In this document: positions 1 to 7,508 of the stretch, in pieces
Layout: the number at the start of each line of letters is the position of its first letter
Numbering within the stretch: position 1 is the first letter of the stretch
Source of the DNA: Asticcacaulis sp. AND118
GTDB lineage: Bacteria; Pseudomonadota; Alphaproteobacteria; Caulobacterales; Caulobacteraceae
Length of the DNA stretch: 52,697 nucleotides
Assembly: GCF_020535245.1 (NCBI RefSeq)
Contig: NZ_CP084913.1
Coordinates: 1-52,697 of the forward strand
Direction of reading: 5' to 3'
The notes under the pieces: model-generated
Told to the model about the DNA's origin: nothing
Databases searched by the model: none
What the model saw: the letters and a program-made list of their open reading frames with translations, nothing else
Translations under genes and position numbers: made by a program

Positions 1-23
1 AGAAATTTCGGGACCAGCCCTCA

Positions 24-98
24 CTACTTCCGTAGCTCGGGAGTTGGCTGCGCGCCTATGCCAATGAACATCATAAGAATCCGAACAGGCCGCTTCAT
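24..98 (-). CDS. 24-codon micro-ORF, possible tra gene remnant (TraW leader?)
   Basis: A 24-codon frame (begins MKRPVRILMMFIGIG, ends in TAG) starts with an ATG that overlaps the stop of the preceding lipoprotein gene as TGATG, the same coupling seen between the other tra-like genes here. The first residues look like a basic-hydrophobic signal peptide, as expected for TraW, which often follows the S26 peptidase gene in F-type clusters of this group. After about 17 residues it ends abruptly. A further GTG start overlaps its stop (TAGTG) and runs out of the window. This is probably another shortened tra gene, but the frame is very short and could be chance. Confidence 0.3.
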   Translation of the reverse strand: MKRPVRILMMFIGIGAQPTPELRK

Positions 99-412
99 CA
101 CAGCACCGGATAGGCTTTCCCGATCAGCGCCTTGCGATCGATGAGGCCAACGAGCGCGTAGCGGCTGTCGAACGAATCCCGATGGGGCGTGACGACGAAG
201 TATTTGTCAGGCGGGATCAGGCCTGAGGTCGACATCTGAACAGCCGCACCCTTTTGATCGTGGGTCTTGGCCTGGCCGACGAAGCGACCATTTATGTAAA
301 AGTCCCGTCCCCTGACGACCACTTCATCGCCAGACCACTCCGTCGTCGTGTTTTTCGTGGCGCACCCGGCGAGGATCAGCGGCAGCAGGCACAATGACAG
401 TGGAAACTTCAT
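98..412 (-). CDS. Hybrid lipoprotein: TraV-like leader joined to C-terminal part of S26 signal peptidase (TraF)
   Basis: About 104 residues. The N-terminus is a lipoprotein signal (hydrophobic stretch ending LAGC at about residues 15-18), as in the outer-membrane lipoprotein TraV. From about residue 28 the protein matches the C-terminal half of conjugative S26 peptidases: a GDEVVVRG strand, the INGRFVGQA segment, and IPPDKYFVV followed by SFDSRYALVG. The catalytic Ser and Lys of S26 enzymes lie in the missing N-terminal half, so proteolytic activity is not expected. The ATG at 412 overlaps the previous stop as TGATG; a GTG at 415 is also possible. In related F-type clusters traV, traC and the S26 gene are successive, so an in-frame deletion could create this hybrid. 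The family assignment of the C-terminal part is fairly sure; the TraV origin of the leader is inference. Confidence 0.6.
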   Translation of the reverse strand: MKFPLSLCLLPLILAGCATKNTTTEWSGDEVVVRGRDFYINGRFVGQAKTHDQKGAAVQMSTSGLIPPDKYFVVTPHRDSFDSRYALVGLIDRKALIGKAYPVL

Positions 413-1794
413 CACTTCATCCCCAAGAATGTCGATAGTTCTGAAAATGGCAGGTACCCGGCATTGACGACCCCGTCAGAGCGAACGATGGCCGGTGTGC
501 CACTGATGCCGTGGGCGCTGGCAAAGGCCGTGTTTTCGTCAACCAACGGTTTGAAGGCCGCGCAATCTCGGGAAACCTTAATCTCTCCGCCTTCATAGGC
601 AGCCGCTGAAGCTTCCACCCGGTCGGCAGAGCAAAGCACCAGCTTGGCCTTTTCCGCTGATTGCGCCCCCAGTATCGCAATCGGGTACTCCCTGACTTCA
701 ATGCCTGTTTTACCGGCCAGATCAGCGAAGAGTTGATGGCAATATCCGCACGAATAGTCGGAGAATACGCTCACCTTGACCGGTGCTCCGGGATTGTGAA
801 CCACGGCATTGGTGATGGGCAGGGTAATGTCTATCTTCCCCTTGTCAGGCTTCGCCACCACCTGTGTTCCAGGTTGGGTCGCACCAATTCGACCGGCCGT
901 TGCCTCGACAGCAGCCAGTTCCTTCACCGTACAGCCGGTGAGCTGGGAGGTCTGATACTTGCCGTTTATTCCGACCCCGACCGCCGGCGACTTGATCCGG
1001 AACAGCACCGGTTTGGGATCAGCCGTTCCCCCCACGCCGGTCTGCATATCCACACCAACCAGCACCTTCGCCGTCGCGTAGGAGTTGGGTGGCACATATT
1101 CACTGGGGTCGAACACTTCCGCGCGGTCAATTACCGCCCCCGCCTTCCCGCCGTTACCGACACCCTTCTCGTCCGTCGTCGCGCCAATTGTCGTGGCACC
1201 CGACTGATAGGAAACTGTCTTGAAAACACGCTTAGGCAATGGCTTTGGGCCCGCATCGAGCCCGTCCCCACTGGTCGATGATGCCGGGTTCAACTTCGGA
1301 CTGAACCCGGCATCATCTGCCGCTCCCGACTCATACAGCTTAGTGGGGGACTGCATGGTACTGCCGGAGCGGGTCCGCTCCGCCTGGATCATCTGGTAGG
1401 CGTCTTCACGGTCCTGCAAGTTGCGGGCGTTCAGGCTTTCCTTTTCCGCTACCAGCGCGGCATTCTCGGCCTCCAGTTGACGCAAACGAGCGTCAACATC
1501 AGCGCGATCCGCTTTCAACTGCGCATTTTCAGCTGACGGCGAAATTGGCACGCCGCTGGCGACCGATGCCGTTCCCTGAATTCGCTTGGCGTCTTCCTTC
1601 GACAACCGCTTTGCCGCAGCTGACGGTTCCGACGGAAAGATGGTCGTATAAACCGCCGCGCCACCCAGGACACACGCGACTGCAATCACCGACGCCCAAA
1701 GCAAAGCGGAGTTGCGCTTGGCCACAGCATTAGGTGACACCACGGTTTCCTCGGAGGCCTCTTCCGCCTTCGGGGTCGAAATGCCATCCGACAT
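412..1794 (-). CDS. TraB-like T4SS protein fused to DsbC-type thioredoxin domain
   Basis: About 460 residues. Order: cytoplasmic tail, one membrane segment (about residues 33-53), a coiled coil (about 95-140), a linker, and the first half of the TraB/VirB10 beta domain (about 215-290, including DPSEYVPPNSYATAKVL and PKPVLFRI). The expected second half of TraB is absent. Instead there is a DsbC/thioredoxin fold with CGYC at about 350-353 and cis-Pro in TPAIV at about 434. TraB normally forms the channel scaffold between inner and outer membrane; DsbC isomerises disulfides in the periplasm. The fused topology still places the redox domain in the periplasm. The start ATG at 1794 overlaps the upstream stop (TGATG); a GTG at 1797 is an alternative. 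It could be a functional tethered isomerase or simply a deletion scar between adjacent traB and dsbC. Confidence 0.7.
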   Translation of the reverse strand: MSDGISTPKAEEASEETVVSPNAVAKRNSALLWASVIAVACVLGGAAVYTTIFPSEPSAAAKRLSKEDAKRIQGTASVASGVPISPSAENAQLKADRADVDARLRQLEAENAALVAEKESLNARNLQDREDAYQMIQAERTRSGSTMQSPTKLYESGAADDAGFSPKLNPASSTSGDGLDAGPKPLPKRVFKTVSYQSGATTIGATTDEKGVGNGGKAGAVIDRAEVFDPSEYVPPNSYATAKVLVGVDMQTGVGGTADPKPVLFRIKSPAVGVGINGKYQTSQLTGCTVKELAAVEATAGRIGATQPGTQVVAKPDKGKIDITLPITNAVVHNPGAPVKVSVFSDYSCGYCHQLFADLAGKTGIEVREYPIAILGAQSAEKAKLVLCSADRVEASAAAYEGGEIKVSRDCAAFKPLVDENTAFASAHGISGTPAIVRSDGVVNAGYLPFSELSTFLGMK

Positions 1795-2162
1795 CACTGC
1801 GCCTCCTCGACGATATAGACGCGGGCGTCTTCGCCTGGGGAAAGAAGCTCATCGGTGATCCCAACCGCCAGGACCTGACGGACGAGAAAGCCGTCCGCGC
1901 TAAGGGTCTGCGGCGTCGTCGACGTATTTCGGAAGTGGAGAACCATGCCGCGAATGCCCTCAGCATCGCAGCGCTCAGGCGCGCCGTAGGCATCGATCGA
2001 TACCTCTGCGGGAATAGTAGGGACGATTAGGGTTCTTGATTGGCCCACCAACACCATCGCCAAACACCCATTCGTAGCAATGCTCACGGCGGCCACCAGC
2101 GTCATCACAGATAGACGAGATGCGTAAAGCCGCCTCTCCTCCTGAGTTTTCCGGAAATCCAT
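1794..2162 (-). CDS. TraE-like N-terminus joined to TraK-like C-terminus
   Basis: 122 residues, against about 190 for TraE and about 240 or more for TraK. Residues 1-55 look like TraE: a short basic tail, one membrane anchor (about 18-40) and the RTLIVPTIPAEVSI segment that follows it. From about residue 65 the sequence no longer resembles TraE. It matches the last beta segment of TraK, with a FRNTS strand, QVLAVGI, and SPGEDARVYIVEE at the end. TraE is a pilus-assembly inner-membrane protein and TraK the secretin-like outer partner, normally separate and adjacent genes. The join is in frame. It lies 2 bases after traL and overlaps the traB-like start, so the operon's coupling is kept. The TraE part is recognised with good confidence, the TraK part with moderate confidence from remembered family patterns. 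Confidence 0.6.
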   Translation of the reverse strand: MDFRKTQEERRLYASRLSVMTLVAAVSIATNGCLAMVLVGQSRTLIVPTIPAEVSIDAYGAPERCDAEGIRGMVLHFRNTSTTPQTLSADGFLVRQVLAVGITDELLSPGEDARVYIVEEAQ

Positions 2163-2164
2163 GG

Positions 2165-2446
2165 CTACCCCACCATCAGTCGGTGTTGTGCAGGCGGCGT
2201 CTTCTTAAGCCCCAGAACCTCAAAAGGCAGGAGCCAGAACATCAGCCATAGAAGGCGCGTAAGCGAACCGCCCTTTTTCAACCGCCGGAAAAGCCAAAAG
2301 GCACCGAAAGCTACGATTAGCCCGATCAGAAAATTGGCGATAATTGTCAAAATGCCGAGCGGTACGACAACGACAACGAGTTCATCCGGGGTAAAAACGA
2401 AGTATCGTTCCGGCTCGTCCAGATATTGCGGAATGCGCGTGTCCAT
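2165..2446 (-). CDS. traL: Conjugal pilus assembly protein TraL
   Basis: 93 residues, normal TraL length and apparently complete. It begins with the typical RIPQYLDEPERYFVF segment and has two hydrophobic stretches (about 24-52). It then has the FRRLKKG basic loop and the LWLMFWLLPF segment near the C-terminus. TraL is a small inner-membrane protein needed for F-type pilus assembly. It is followed after 2 bases by the TraE-like hybrid and preceded by about 190 bases from the pilin gene, which is the standard traA-traL-traE order. Together with the pilin it is one of the only intact tra genes in this end of the window. Confidence 0.85.
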   Translation of the reverse strand: MDTRIPQYLDEPERYFVFTPDELVVVVVPLGILTIIANFLIGLIVAFGAFWLFRRLKKGGSLTRLLWLMFWLLPFEVLGLKKTPPAQHRLMVG

Positions 2447-2635
2447 TTGTATTTTCCACTAAATCATCCTCTCCGGAGGCCCGAAACTCACGGAATGGGA
2501 CGGCTGTTTAGCTCCGCGACCGGCTTGATGAGCATCGGATCGCGGCAACGTGGGGGACCGTCTCTCAACGATCCCCCGCGGGGTCAGCCTTTGGGGGGGT
2601 ACTCTAGGCTATGACAGGGAAAGCGACCCTCGGAT

Positions 2636-2941
2636 CTAGAAGATTGCCGAGGTAAGTGCCGAGACGATACCTGGGCCAGTGGATGCCGTCAGGCCAATGC
2701 CAGCTGCGCCGGCGATCAGGCGCCAGTCGAACTTCATGATAAGACCGACCAACGCGGCGGCGATGCCGGCAACGGCCGACATTTTGCCGAGCGATCCGGT
2801 CGACCAGTTCGTAAGAACCGTGGTCGTCGCGTTGAAGGTTGTGTCCGTACCGGCTTGGGCGGCGAGAACGCCTACTCCCAGCACAGCGACCAGGCCGGCC
2901 AAAGCGGCAAGGTCAGTCTTGAGCATAGATCTGATTTTCAT
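2636..2941 (-). CDS. traA: TraA-like pilin precursor
   Basis: 101 residues. I chose the ATG at 2941 because AAGGAAG lies about 6 bases upstream; a longer frame starts at 3034 without such a site. A basic N-terminus and hydrophobic leader end at a plausible AQA cleavage site (about residue 30). The mature part has two hydrophobic helices (about 52-70 and 75-95) separated by a short KFDWR loop, the shape of F-type and VirB2-like pilins. It is the first gene of the tra operon. The long AT-rich region upstream (2942-3351) is the likely promoter zone. The family is assigned from size, topology and position rather than strong identity. Confidence 0.7.
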   Translation of the reverse strand: MKIRSMLKTDLAALAGLVAVLGVGVLAAQAGTDTTFNATTTVLTNWSTGSLGKMSAVAGIAAALVGLIMKFDWRLIAGAAGIGLTASTGPGIVSALTSAIF

Positions 2942-3351
2942 GGGTCTTCCTTTAATAAACGAAAGTTTATTTGCGCCGCCCTGCGGAACCGCGCCCCATA
3001 AAAAGGACATTAATACATCGTTAGTCAAATGCACGAAGAACGGCCATTTCTAACAATTCAAAAATAACTTATTAATTTTATGTTTTTGATTTCATCGATG
3101 TAAATTTACGTTTTCGTCTTCTGCAAATATTTTTCCTCCGCCATAAAAATATGTCGCTGACACAAAGGAAATTAATTTTCTTTGCGTGCGTAAAAGAACA
3201 ATTTAGGCCTGAATGAAAGCCCTTCGACACTGCCAGATTAGCCCCATCAATCGGTGATTGATGAATTTCCCCCGCTGCCTTGCCCGGATGACTCGATCGG
3301 TTTATGGATATTGAGACGTCACCCCTGAAACCTTGATAGTGTAATTGTCAT
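2942..3351. promoter_or_regulatory. Divergent AT-rich control region between pilin and plus-strand genes
   Basis: No convincing gene is visible in these 410 bases. The part next to the pilin is strongly AT-rich. A perfect inverted repeat with 8-base arms lies at 3245-3263. It probably carries the promoters for the minus-strand tra operon and the plus-strand gene at 3352, but I could not fix the -35/-10 boxes with confidence. Confidence 0.5.
3245..3263. repeat. Palindrome copy 1 (CATCAATC-GGT-GATTGATG)
   Basis: Perfect inverted repeat, core TCAATCGGTGATTGA. It lies in the divergent region about 90 bases before the gene at 3352. The same core recurs at 3907-3921 (imperfect) and 5264-5278, suggesting a shared regulator binding site. 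Confidence 0.6.
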
Positions 3352-3816
3352 ATGACCGATAAGGAAAAGGCGCCCTGGGAGGTAGCCCGAGTCAGTTTGC
3401 TGAACCTCATTACGGACATCGATTTCCAGCACGTTCTGGAAGAGGGTCTTGGTGAGTACATTGGCAGATATAAGCGGGCAGCGACCGCTCGAACCATTTT
3501 CCCAGAAGCCTTAAACTACATGTCCTTGCTTACAGGAGATGAGGCTTACGATCGTATATTTGACAAATACAAGTACGATCAGAAAAAGAAGCACGCGATA
3601 AACCTTGACGACCCGGTGAATGACAGCCTGGAAGCTGTGGTAAGCTCCCTGAGAGAATCCAGCACAACCCAAGACGTCAAGGACTACTGGTCGAAGCGAA
3701 GCGCAGGAGTCGCGGCCATCTATCTTTACTGCAACTACCTGATTAATCATCAGGGAAAGAAATACGTTCTTGAGCCGGAAGACATGCATCTGGTGAGGAC
3801 TGCGCAGGTTCCCTAA
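3352..3816 (+). CDS. Hypothetical protein, 154 residues
   Basis: No family recognised. The protein is soluble, charged and rich in predicted helix, with no signal peptide or membrane segment. Visible features include a lysine-rich patch (KYDQKKKH at about 73-80) and several aromatic residues near the C-terminus (YLYCNYL). It sits between the divergent tra control region and the HTH-like gene, downstream of a palindrome that recurs near the next two genes. A role in control or accessory steps of transfer is possible only by position. It is more AT-rich than the genes further right, like the rest of the first 5 kb. Confidence 0.6.
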   Translation: MTDKEKAPWEVARVSLLNLITDIDFQHVLEEGLGEYIGRYKRAATARTIFPEALNYMSLLTGDEAYDRIFDKYKYDQKKKHAINLDDPVNDSLEAVVSSLRESSTTQDVKDYWSKRSAGVAAIYLYCNYLINHQGKKYVLEPEDMHLVRTAQVP

Positions 3817-3906
3817 CCGCAAGCTTCGTTTCGCGAGTTGCGAACAGATTTCAATTTCAATTTTTGTAGCCTGTTTGAGAGTTTGCGCGATTTTCAGTTG
3901 TTGACA

Positions 3907-3947
3907 TCAATCGCCGCTTGACCCCTCGTTTTCGGCGTGCATATTGT
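3907..3947 (+). promoter_or_regulatory. Predicted promoter with overlapping palindrome copy 2
   Basis: TTGACC at 3918-3923 and TATTGT at 3942-3947 are separated by 18 bases, a fair sigma-70 match, just upstream of the HTH-like gene. The imperfect palindrome TCAATCGCCGCTTGA (3907-3921) overlaps the -35 box, so a bound regulator would repress. Self-regulation by the HTH-like product is a reasonable guess. Confidence 0.5.
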
Positions 3948-3973
3948 CGAACCGTCGCTATGGGGGAATGCAA

Positions 3974-4354
3974 ATGCATGCGCGCAACTCCGGCGTAATT
4001 GAAACCGCCATGTTAAGGGCCAGGATTTCTTGCGCTCTCAAGTGCCTGATTAAACTGCGGTCCATAAGTCGACCAGATGCGATGTTGCACGCCAACATCT
4101 GCGCCCGGGTCGGCTTCACACCGCCTACCCTGGCCAAACTGCTGGCGAGCGGGGCCGGCAAAACCGAGCACCTCTTTGCGCTAATGGAGTATCTTTCCGT
4201 CAAGCCTCATGAGCTCCTCCGCATCGCTGAAATCTATCGAGATTCTGACGATTTGCTCCGGTTGGTTTCAGCACTCATTCAAAAAGACAATTTTAGCGTC
4301 TCCCCGCCTGAGATTGGTAACAGTCATGCTGCCCAGACCGCACAATCCGCTTGA
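3974..4354 (+). CDS. Small HTH-like DNA-binding protein (putative regulator)
   Basis: About 126 residues from the ATG at 3974, chosen for the GGGGGA about 6 bases upstream; ATG 3968 and TTG 3944 are alternatives. The middle (about 48-90) looks like a divergent helix-turn-helix: ICARVGFTPPTLAKLLASG followed by a helix EHLFALMEYL and a final KPHELLRIAEIY helix. This resembles XRE-like folds where the recognition helix is TPPTLAKLLA. No enzymatic domain is present. Its own predicted promoter is overlapped by one of three copies of a palindrome, consistent with autoregulation. Its 3' end overlaps the next gene's start. Function is inferred from fold pattern and context only. Confidence 0.5.
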   Translation: MHARNSGVIETAMLRARISCALKCLIKLRSISRPDAMLHANICARVGFTPPTLAKLLASGAGKTEHLFALMEYLSVKPHELLRIAEIYRDSDDLLRLVSALIQKDNFSVSPPEIGNSHAAQTAQSA

Positions 4355-5225
4355 GCGCTGTGTCGTTACGGCCGCTCTGATAGCTATGTGTCTGGCGCCT
4401 ATAGAAGTGCGTGGATCAAACATCTCATCGGTTCAGCCCCGTGATCCGGTCTCCTTTCAGCCAGACGCATTTTCAGCTCTGCTAAACGAATTGAGTTACA
4501 GCCCGGACTCCCGAGTATCGATCCATAGCGGGCGACTGTCTTACATCGAGAGTTACAGACATTCGACCAGGGCACGTTGGTACCGGCCTCATCTCAGACC
4601 TCCCGCATTACCTTTTCAATCCTCGACGAAATCGGCGGCGCCGTATCTGAAGACCAATCAAAGTGTCGTCTACAGGACTGCCGTCCGGTTCACACTGGAC
4701 CCAAACTATTTTATGCGTCTAGCCAGACGCGAAAGCAGCTTTGACCACCTGGCCAAAGCACCGACGTCTTCAGCCACTGGCCTGTTCCAGTTTACAGAGA
4801 ATACGTGGCTATGCCTGCTGCGCGTCTACGGCGCTCGCCACGGTGTAGCGGGCACAAGCGCAATAGTCCGAACGTCCAAAGGACGATGTCTCGTCCCGAA
4901 CCAGCAAGCACGAGCGTACCTGCTGGCTCTTCGTACCAACGCCGGACTGAATGCGACGGTAGCCGCGCATCACACCCAGGACAATGAAAGTGAATTGGCC
5001 CATCTACTGGGGCGAGCTCCGACTTACTCAGAACGCTATGTGTTTCACTTTCTTGGCCGCGCCGAAGGCGGCAATTTGCTGACAGCCTCGCCTATGGCCT
5101 ATGGGGCCGAAGTCGCCCCCAGGGCTGCAGCGGCAAATCGGACCGTCTTCTATTTCAAAGATGGCCGACCGCGTCGGGTCTATGAAATCATCGCCAGTAT
5201 TAACAGGAGCTTCATGGCAATTTAA
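4326..5225 (+). CDS. Lytic transglycosylase (SLT-like), periplasmic
   Basis: About 299 residues from the ATG at 4326. A hydrophobic leader (VVTAALIAMCLAPIEV, about 13-28) suggests export. The catalytic domain has the SLT pattern: RLARRESSFDHLAKA (catalytic Glu in RESS) then SSATGLFQFTENTWL, and a later GLNATVAAHHTQDNESEL helix. Such enzymes cut peptidoglycan to make room for the transfer channel, and a specialised one usually sits beside tra genes. The gene overlaps the HTH-like gene by 29 bases, so the two are probably co-transcribed. The N-terminal 130 residues are not recognised. Confidence is good for the enzyme class and moderate for a conjugation role. Confidence 0.75.
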   Translation: MLPRPHNPLERCVVTAALIAMCLAPIEVRGSNISSVQPRDPVSFQPDAFSALLNELSYSPDSRVSIHSGRLSYIESYRHSTRARWYRPHLRPPALPFQSSTKSAAPYLKTNQSVVYRTAVRFTLDPNYFMRLARRESSFDHLAKAPTSSATGLFQFTENTWLCLLRVYGARHGVAGTSAIVRTSKGRCLVPNQQARAYLLALRTNAGLNATVAAHHTQDNESELAHLLGRAPTYSERYVFHFLGRAEGGNLLTASPMAYGAEVAPRAAAANRTVFYFKDGRPRRVYEIIASINRSFMAI

Positions 5226-5569
5226 GCTGAACAATGGCGCTGGCTCACGCTGCGCTGCAATAGTCAATCGGCGATTGACGCATAATTAGATCCGCTCATA
5301 TCGTAGCATTGCACTGAGTCGGAAAGGGGATGCCGAGACACCTCAGCATCTACAAATGAACGCACCCCTGCCCTCACGGTCAGGGTTTTCTAAATCGGAG
5401 AAAAGACAAAGAAAAACCGCCACAGCAGGAGCGGCGGCGGGGCTAAAGAAACCAAAAAGTTCAATTTTGCTCTCGAGAACTTAGAGCCCCACCCACTCCT
5501 TGTCAAACCTAAAACGCCCAAAACGGGCGATGGCGGAGCTTTGCCTGAACGCTCCCAGGAAGGGATAAA
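5226..5569. other. Intergenic region with palindrome copy 3
   Basis: About 340 bases without a gene. It holds the palindrome GTCAATC-GGC-GATTGAC at 5263-5279, a weak CCCTG/CAGGG stem followed by TTTTC at about 5366-5391 (possible terminator for the transglycosylase gene), and a GC stem (CCGCC/GGCGG) near 5418-5440. The following rep gene must be expressed from here, but I see no clear -35/-10 pair. Confidence 0.4.
5263..5279. repeat. Palindrome copy 3 (GTCAATC-GGC-GATTGAC)
   Basis: Perfect 7-base arms. The core TCAATCGGCGATTGA differs by one base from copy 1. It lies 38 bases after the transglycosylase gene and about 290 bases before the RepC-like gene. Confidence 0.6.
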
Positions 5570-6784
5570 ATGAACGGCAAAACCGGGCATCGGACAGTCA
5601 CGCCCCAAAGTCTGCGTGGAGAGATTTTGGCAAAAAGTTACCGCGGCCTGCCCGACGACATGAGCTACGCGCAGGCGCTCAAAATCATTCGTCGATACGT
5701 CAGAGGCTGTGCAAACCTAACATTGCGCGCCAGACTGCTCATGGACGCCTTCATCCAACTCCAGGCCAAATCGATCCTGGATGGGAATGCTGAGTTCGAC
5801 CTGTTGAACGACCTGCCAAAATTTACCGTCTTTGCAAGAAACGCTTACCTTGAGGGCATGCTCGGCATGAACAGGCGCTCTATTCAAAAGGGTGTGGCAG
5901 AACTTAGGGAACATGTTTTCATTTGGTGCAATGACCAGCCGAGCCGAAACAGATCACAGGCCCACGGGATTTGCCTCCTACCCGCCTTTGCGCGAGTCAC
6001 CGAATTGCAACGTGAAAGCGCTGAAAGAGAGGTCCGGGAAACCTCAATCCGTTTCATGCAGCGGCAGTTTTCAAGGCTTCGCATCGAAATCGAGACTATT
6101 GCAGATCTGGTTGACGTCGAAATGCGACAAGAACTGGAAATGACTAAACGTGCCTGCGAGCAGCTTCGCCGCTCGAGGGAACTCGAGCACGGCATGGAGT
6201 GCCTTGCCAAGTTTACGGAGACCATCGACCGGATAAAGATGGCCATCGCAACCGGCAGCGATAGTAAACTCGAGTCACCCTCCCCCGACCCAGCGGACAC
6301 CCCTCTAACGTACGAAAATAATATCCCTTTTAAGAATGTAGAGCCTTGTGAAGGGGCGCCGGGCAAATTGCCCGCTGACGTCACGACAACGCAGGACCCG
6401 AGAACCGTTCCTGTGCTCGGCCCCTCTGCCCACCAACTTGCTAAAGTTCTCAACTCTGCGCTAGCGCTGCCATCAGATCATATGCTGAACCAGCGCCGGC
6501 CGCCAAATGACATCTTGGCTTTCTATGGTCGCGCCGCAGCGGCAAAAATCGGTCTTCACCGTCACACCTTTCTCGACTTGGGGCGTCGCTTCGGCGACGC
6601 GGGTGCTGCCCTGTTATTAATCCAGGCAGCATTCGATCCCATTGTGAGAAATCCTGCGAGCTGGGCGGCCTCCTTTCTATCCAAGGGTGACATCAGCTTG
6701 ATAGATACGAGAGGCTCATTCCTTAGGTGGTCAAGACGATACTGCGCAACGACCATTATCTTACCTAGCGCACATCAGTCATGA
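5570..6784 (+). CDS. RepC-like plasmid replication protein
   Basis: 404 residues, the usual RepC size. The N-terminal part (about 45-140) has the RepC winged-helix pattern: an LTLRARLLMDAFI helix, FTVFARNAYLEGMLGMNRRSI as the turn-helix, and a segment following the wing. A charged coiled region follows (about 150-225), then a low-complexity linker (about 230-290). The C-terminal domain (about 315-400) includes LGRRFGDAGAALLLIQAAF and an NPASWAASFL segment like the RepC C-terminus. RepC initiates replication in repABC plasmids, usually from an origin inside its own gene. Here repA and repB are not adjacent; a different initiator (7509-8747) and a separate parA are nearby. It may be a second replicon or an accessory initiator. 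The similarity is moderate. Confidence 0.55.
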   Translation: MNGKTGHRTVTPQSLRGEILAKSYRGLPDDMSYAQALKIIRRYVRGCANLTLRARLLMDAFIQLQAKSILDGNAEFDLLNDLPKFTVFARNAYLEGMLGMNRRSIQKGVAELREHVFIWCNDQPSRNRSQAHGICLLPAFARVTELQRESAEREVRETSIRFMQRQFSRLRIEIETIADLVDVEMRQELEMTKRACEQLRRSRELEHGMECLAKFTETIDRIKMAIATGSDSKLESPSPDPADTPLTYENNIPFKNVEPCEGAPGKLPADVTTTQDPRTVPVLGPSAHQLAKVLNSALALPSDHMLNQRRPPNDILAFYGRAAAAKIGLHRHTFLDLGRRFGDAGAALLLIQAAFDPIVRNPASWAASFLSKGDISLIDTRGSFLRWSRRYCATTIILPSAHQS

Positions 6785-7411
6785 TGACCGACTGGATCTG
6801 AACCTATAACCGCCCCTGGCGGCGCGCATGGCACGAATGATTGCCTTGTTTGTGGCATCAAGATCAAATCCTTCGGGTTCGAACTTTCGACCAGCCCACT
6901 GTCGATTGGCTTTGTGGTCTTCGTGGTGCGGGTCGAGCCAGGCTTCAAGGAACTGAGTATATCCGCCGGTCCCGCCAACATCTTCCGGAGGACATCCTCG
7001 TTTACCCTCAATGCACCGAGGGTATTTCACTCCGTCGACAGGCTGGGTTGGTCGAAGGATGAGGAGATGTTTCCAGTTGTCACCAAAGTCGTAGTCGTAA
7101 GTGATCTCCAGCGATGGGGTGGCACCATATGGGAACGACAGGTCTCTCAGTCTTATTTCAGTGGCTTCAAGCACGCGAGGCCCATAATTCTCATCCTCAA
7201 TGACCTCGGGAGCGCCGACGATCAGACCGCCAAGGGTGAACTGGTGAAGATGGCTGTCGGTCCATCCGAAAGCGGCCTGCAACACTTCATGTAGCTGTGC
7301 AAAATTAAGATCGCGGGGTAATTCCAAGGTACGGGTAACAGCGGGCTCTATGCCGATAATGCGGGCTTCAAGACGGATGATGTAGTCATAGGGGTCGAAT
7401 GTTATGGCCAT
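6779..7411 (-). CDS. Plasmid pRiA4b ORF-3-like protein
   Basis: About 210 residues from the ATG at 7411; a longer start at 7471 adds 20 hydrophobic residues not typical of the family. The pRiA4b ORF-3 pattern is clear: FAQLHEVLQAAFGWTDSHLH (about 38-57), then YDYDFGDNWKHLLIL and the cysteine-bearing KYPRCIEGKRGCPPEDVGG (about 130-150), ending with a helix of WAGRKFEPEGFDLDATN type. Function is not established; the family is common on alphaproteobacterial plasmids. Its 3' end overlaps the convergent RepC-like gene by a few bases. It lies about 100 bases downstream of repA on the same strand and may share its transcript. Confidence 0.8.
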   Translation of the reverse strand: MAITFDPYDYIIRLEARIIGIEPAVTRTLELPRDLNFAQLHEVLQAAFGWTDSHLHQFTLGGLIVGAPEVIEDENYGPRVLEATEIRLRDLSFPYGATPSLEITYDYDFGDNWKHLLILRPTQPVDGVKYPRCIEGKRGCPPEDVGGTGGYTQFLEAWLDPHHEDHKANRQWAGRKFEPEGFDLDATNKAIIRAMRAARGGYRFRSSRSS

Positions 7412-7508
7412 ACCAATGATCACTCCCAGGGTAATTGTCGCCGCCAATGGCAGGGCGACAGTTATGTCCATCCGATTTGGGTGTCGTCAAAGACGCCCCC
7501 ATCCAATC

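Noticed and set aside
661..1281. Open frame on the plus strand opposite the TraB-DsbC hybrid
   Set aside because: Mirror of the real gene; no family features and no ribosome site.
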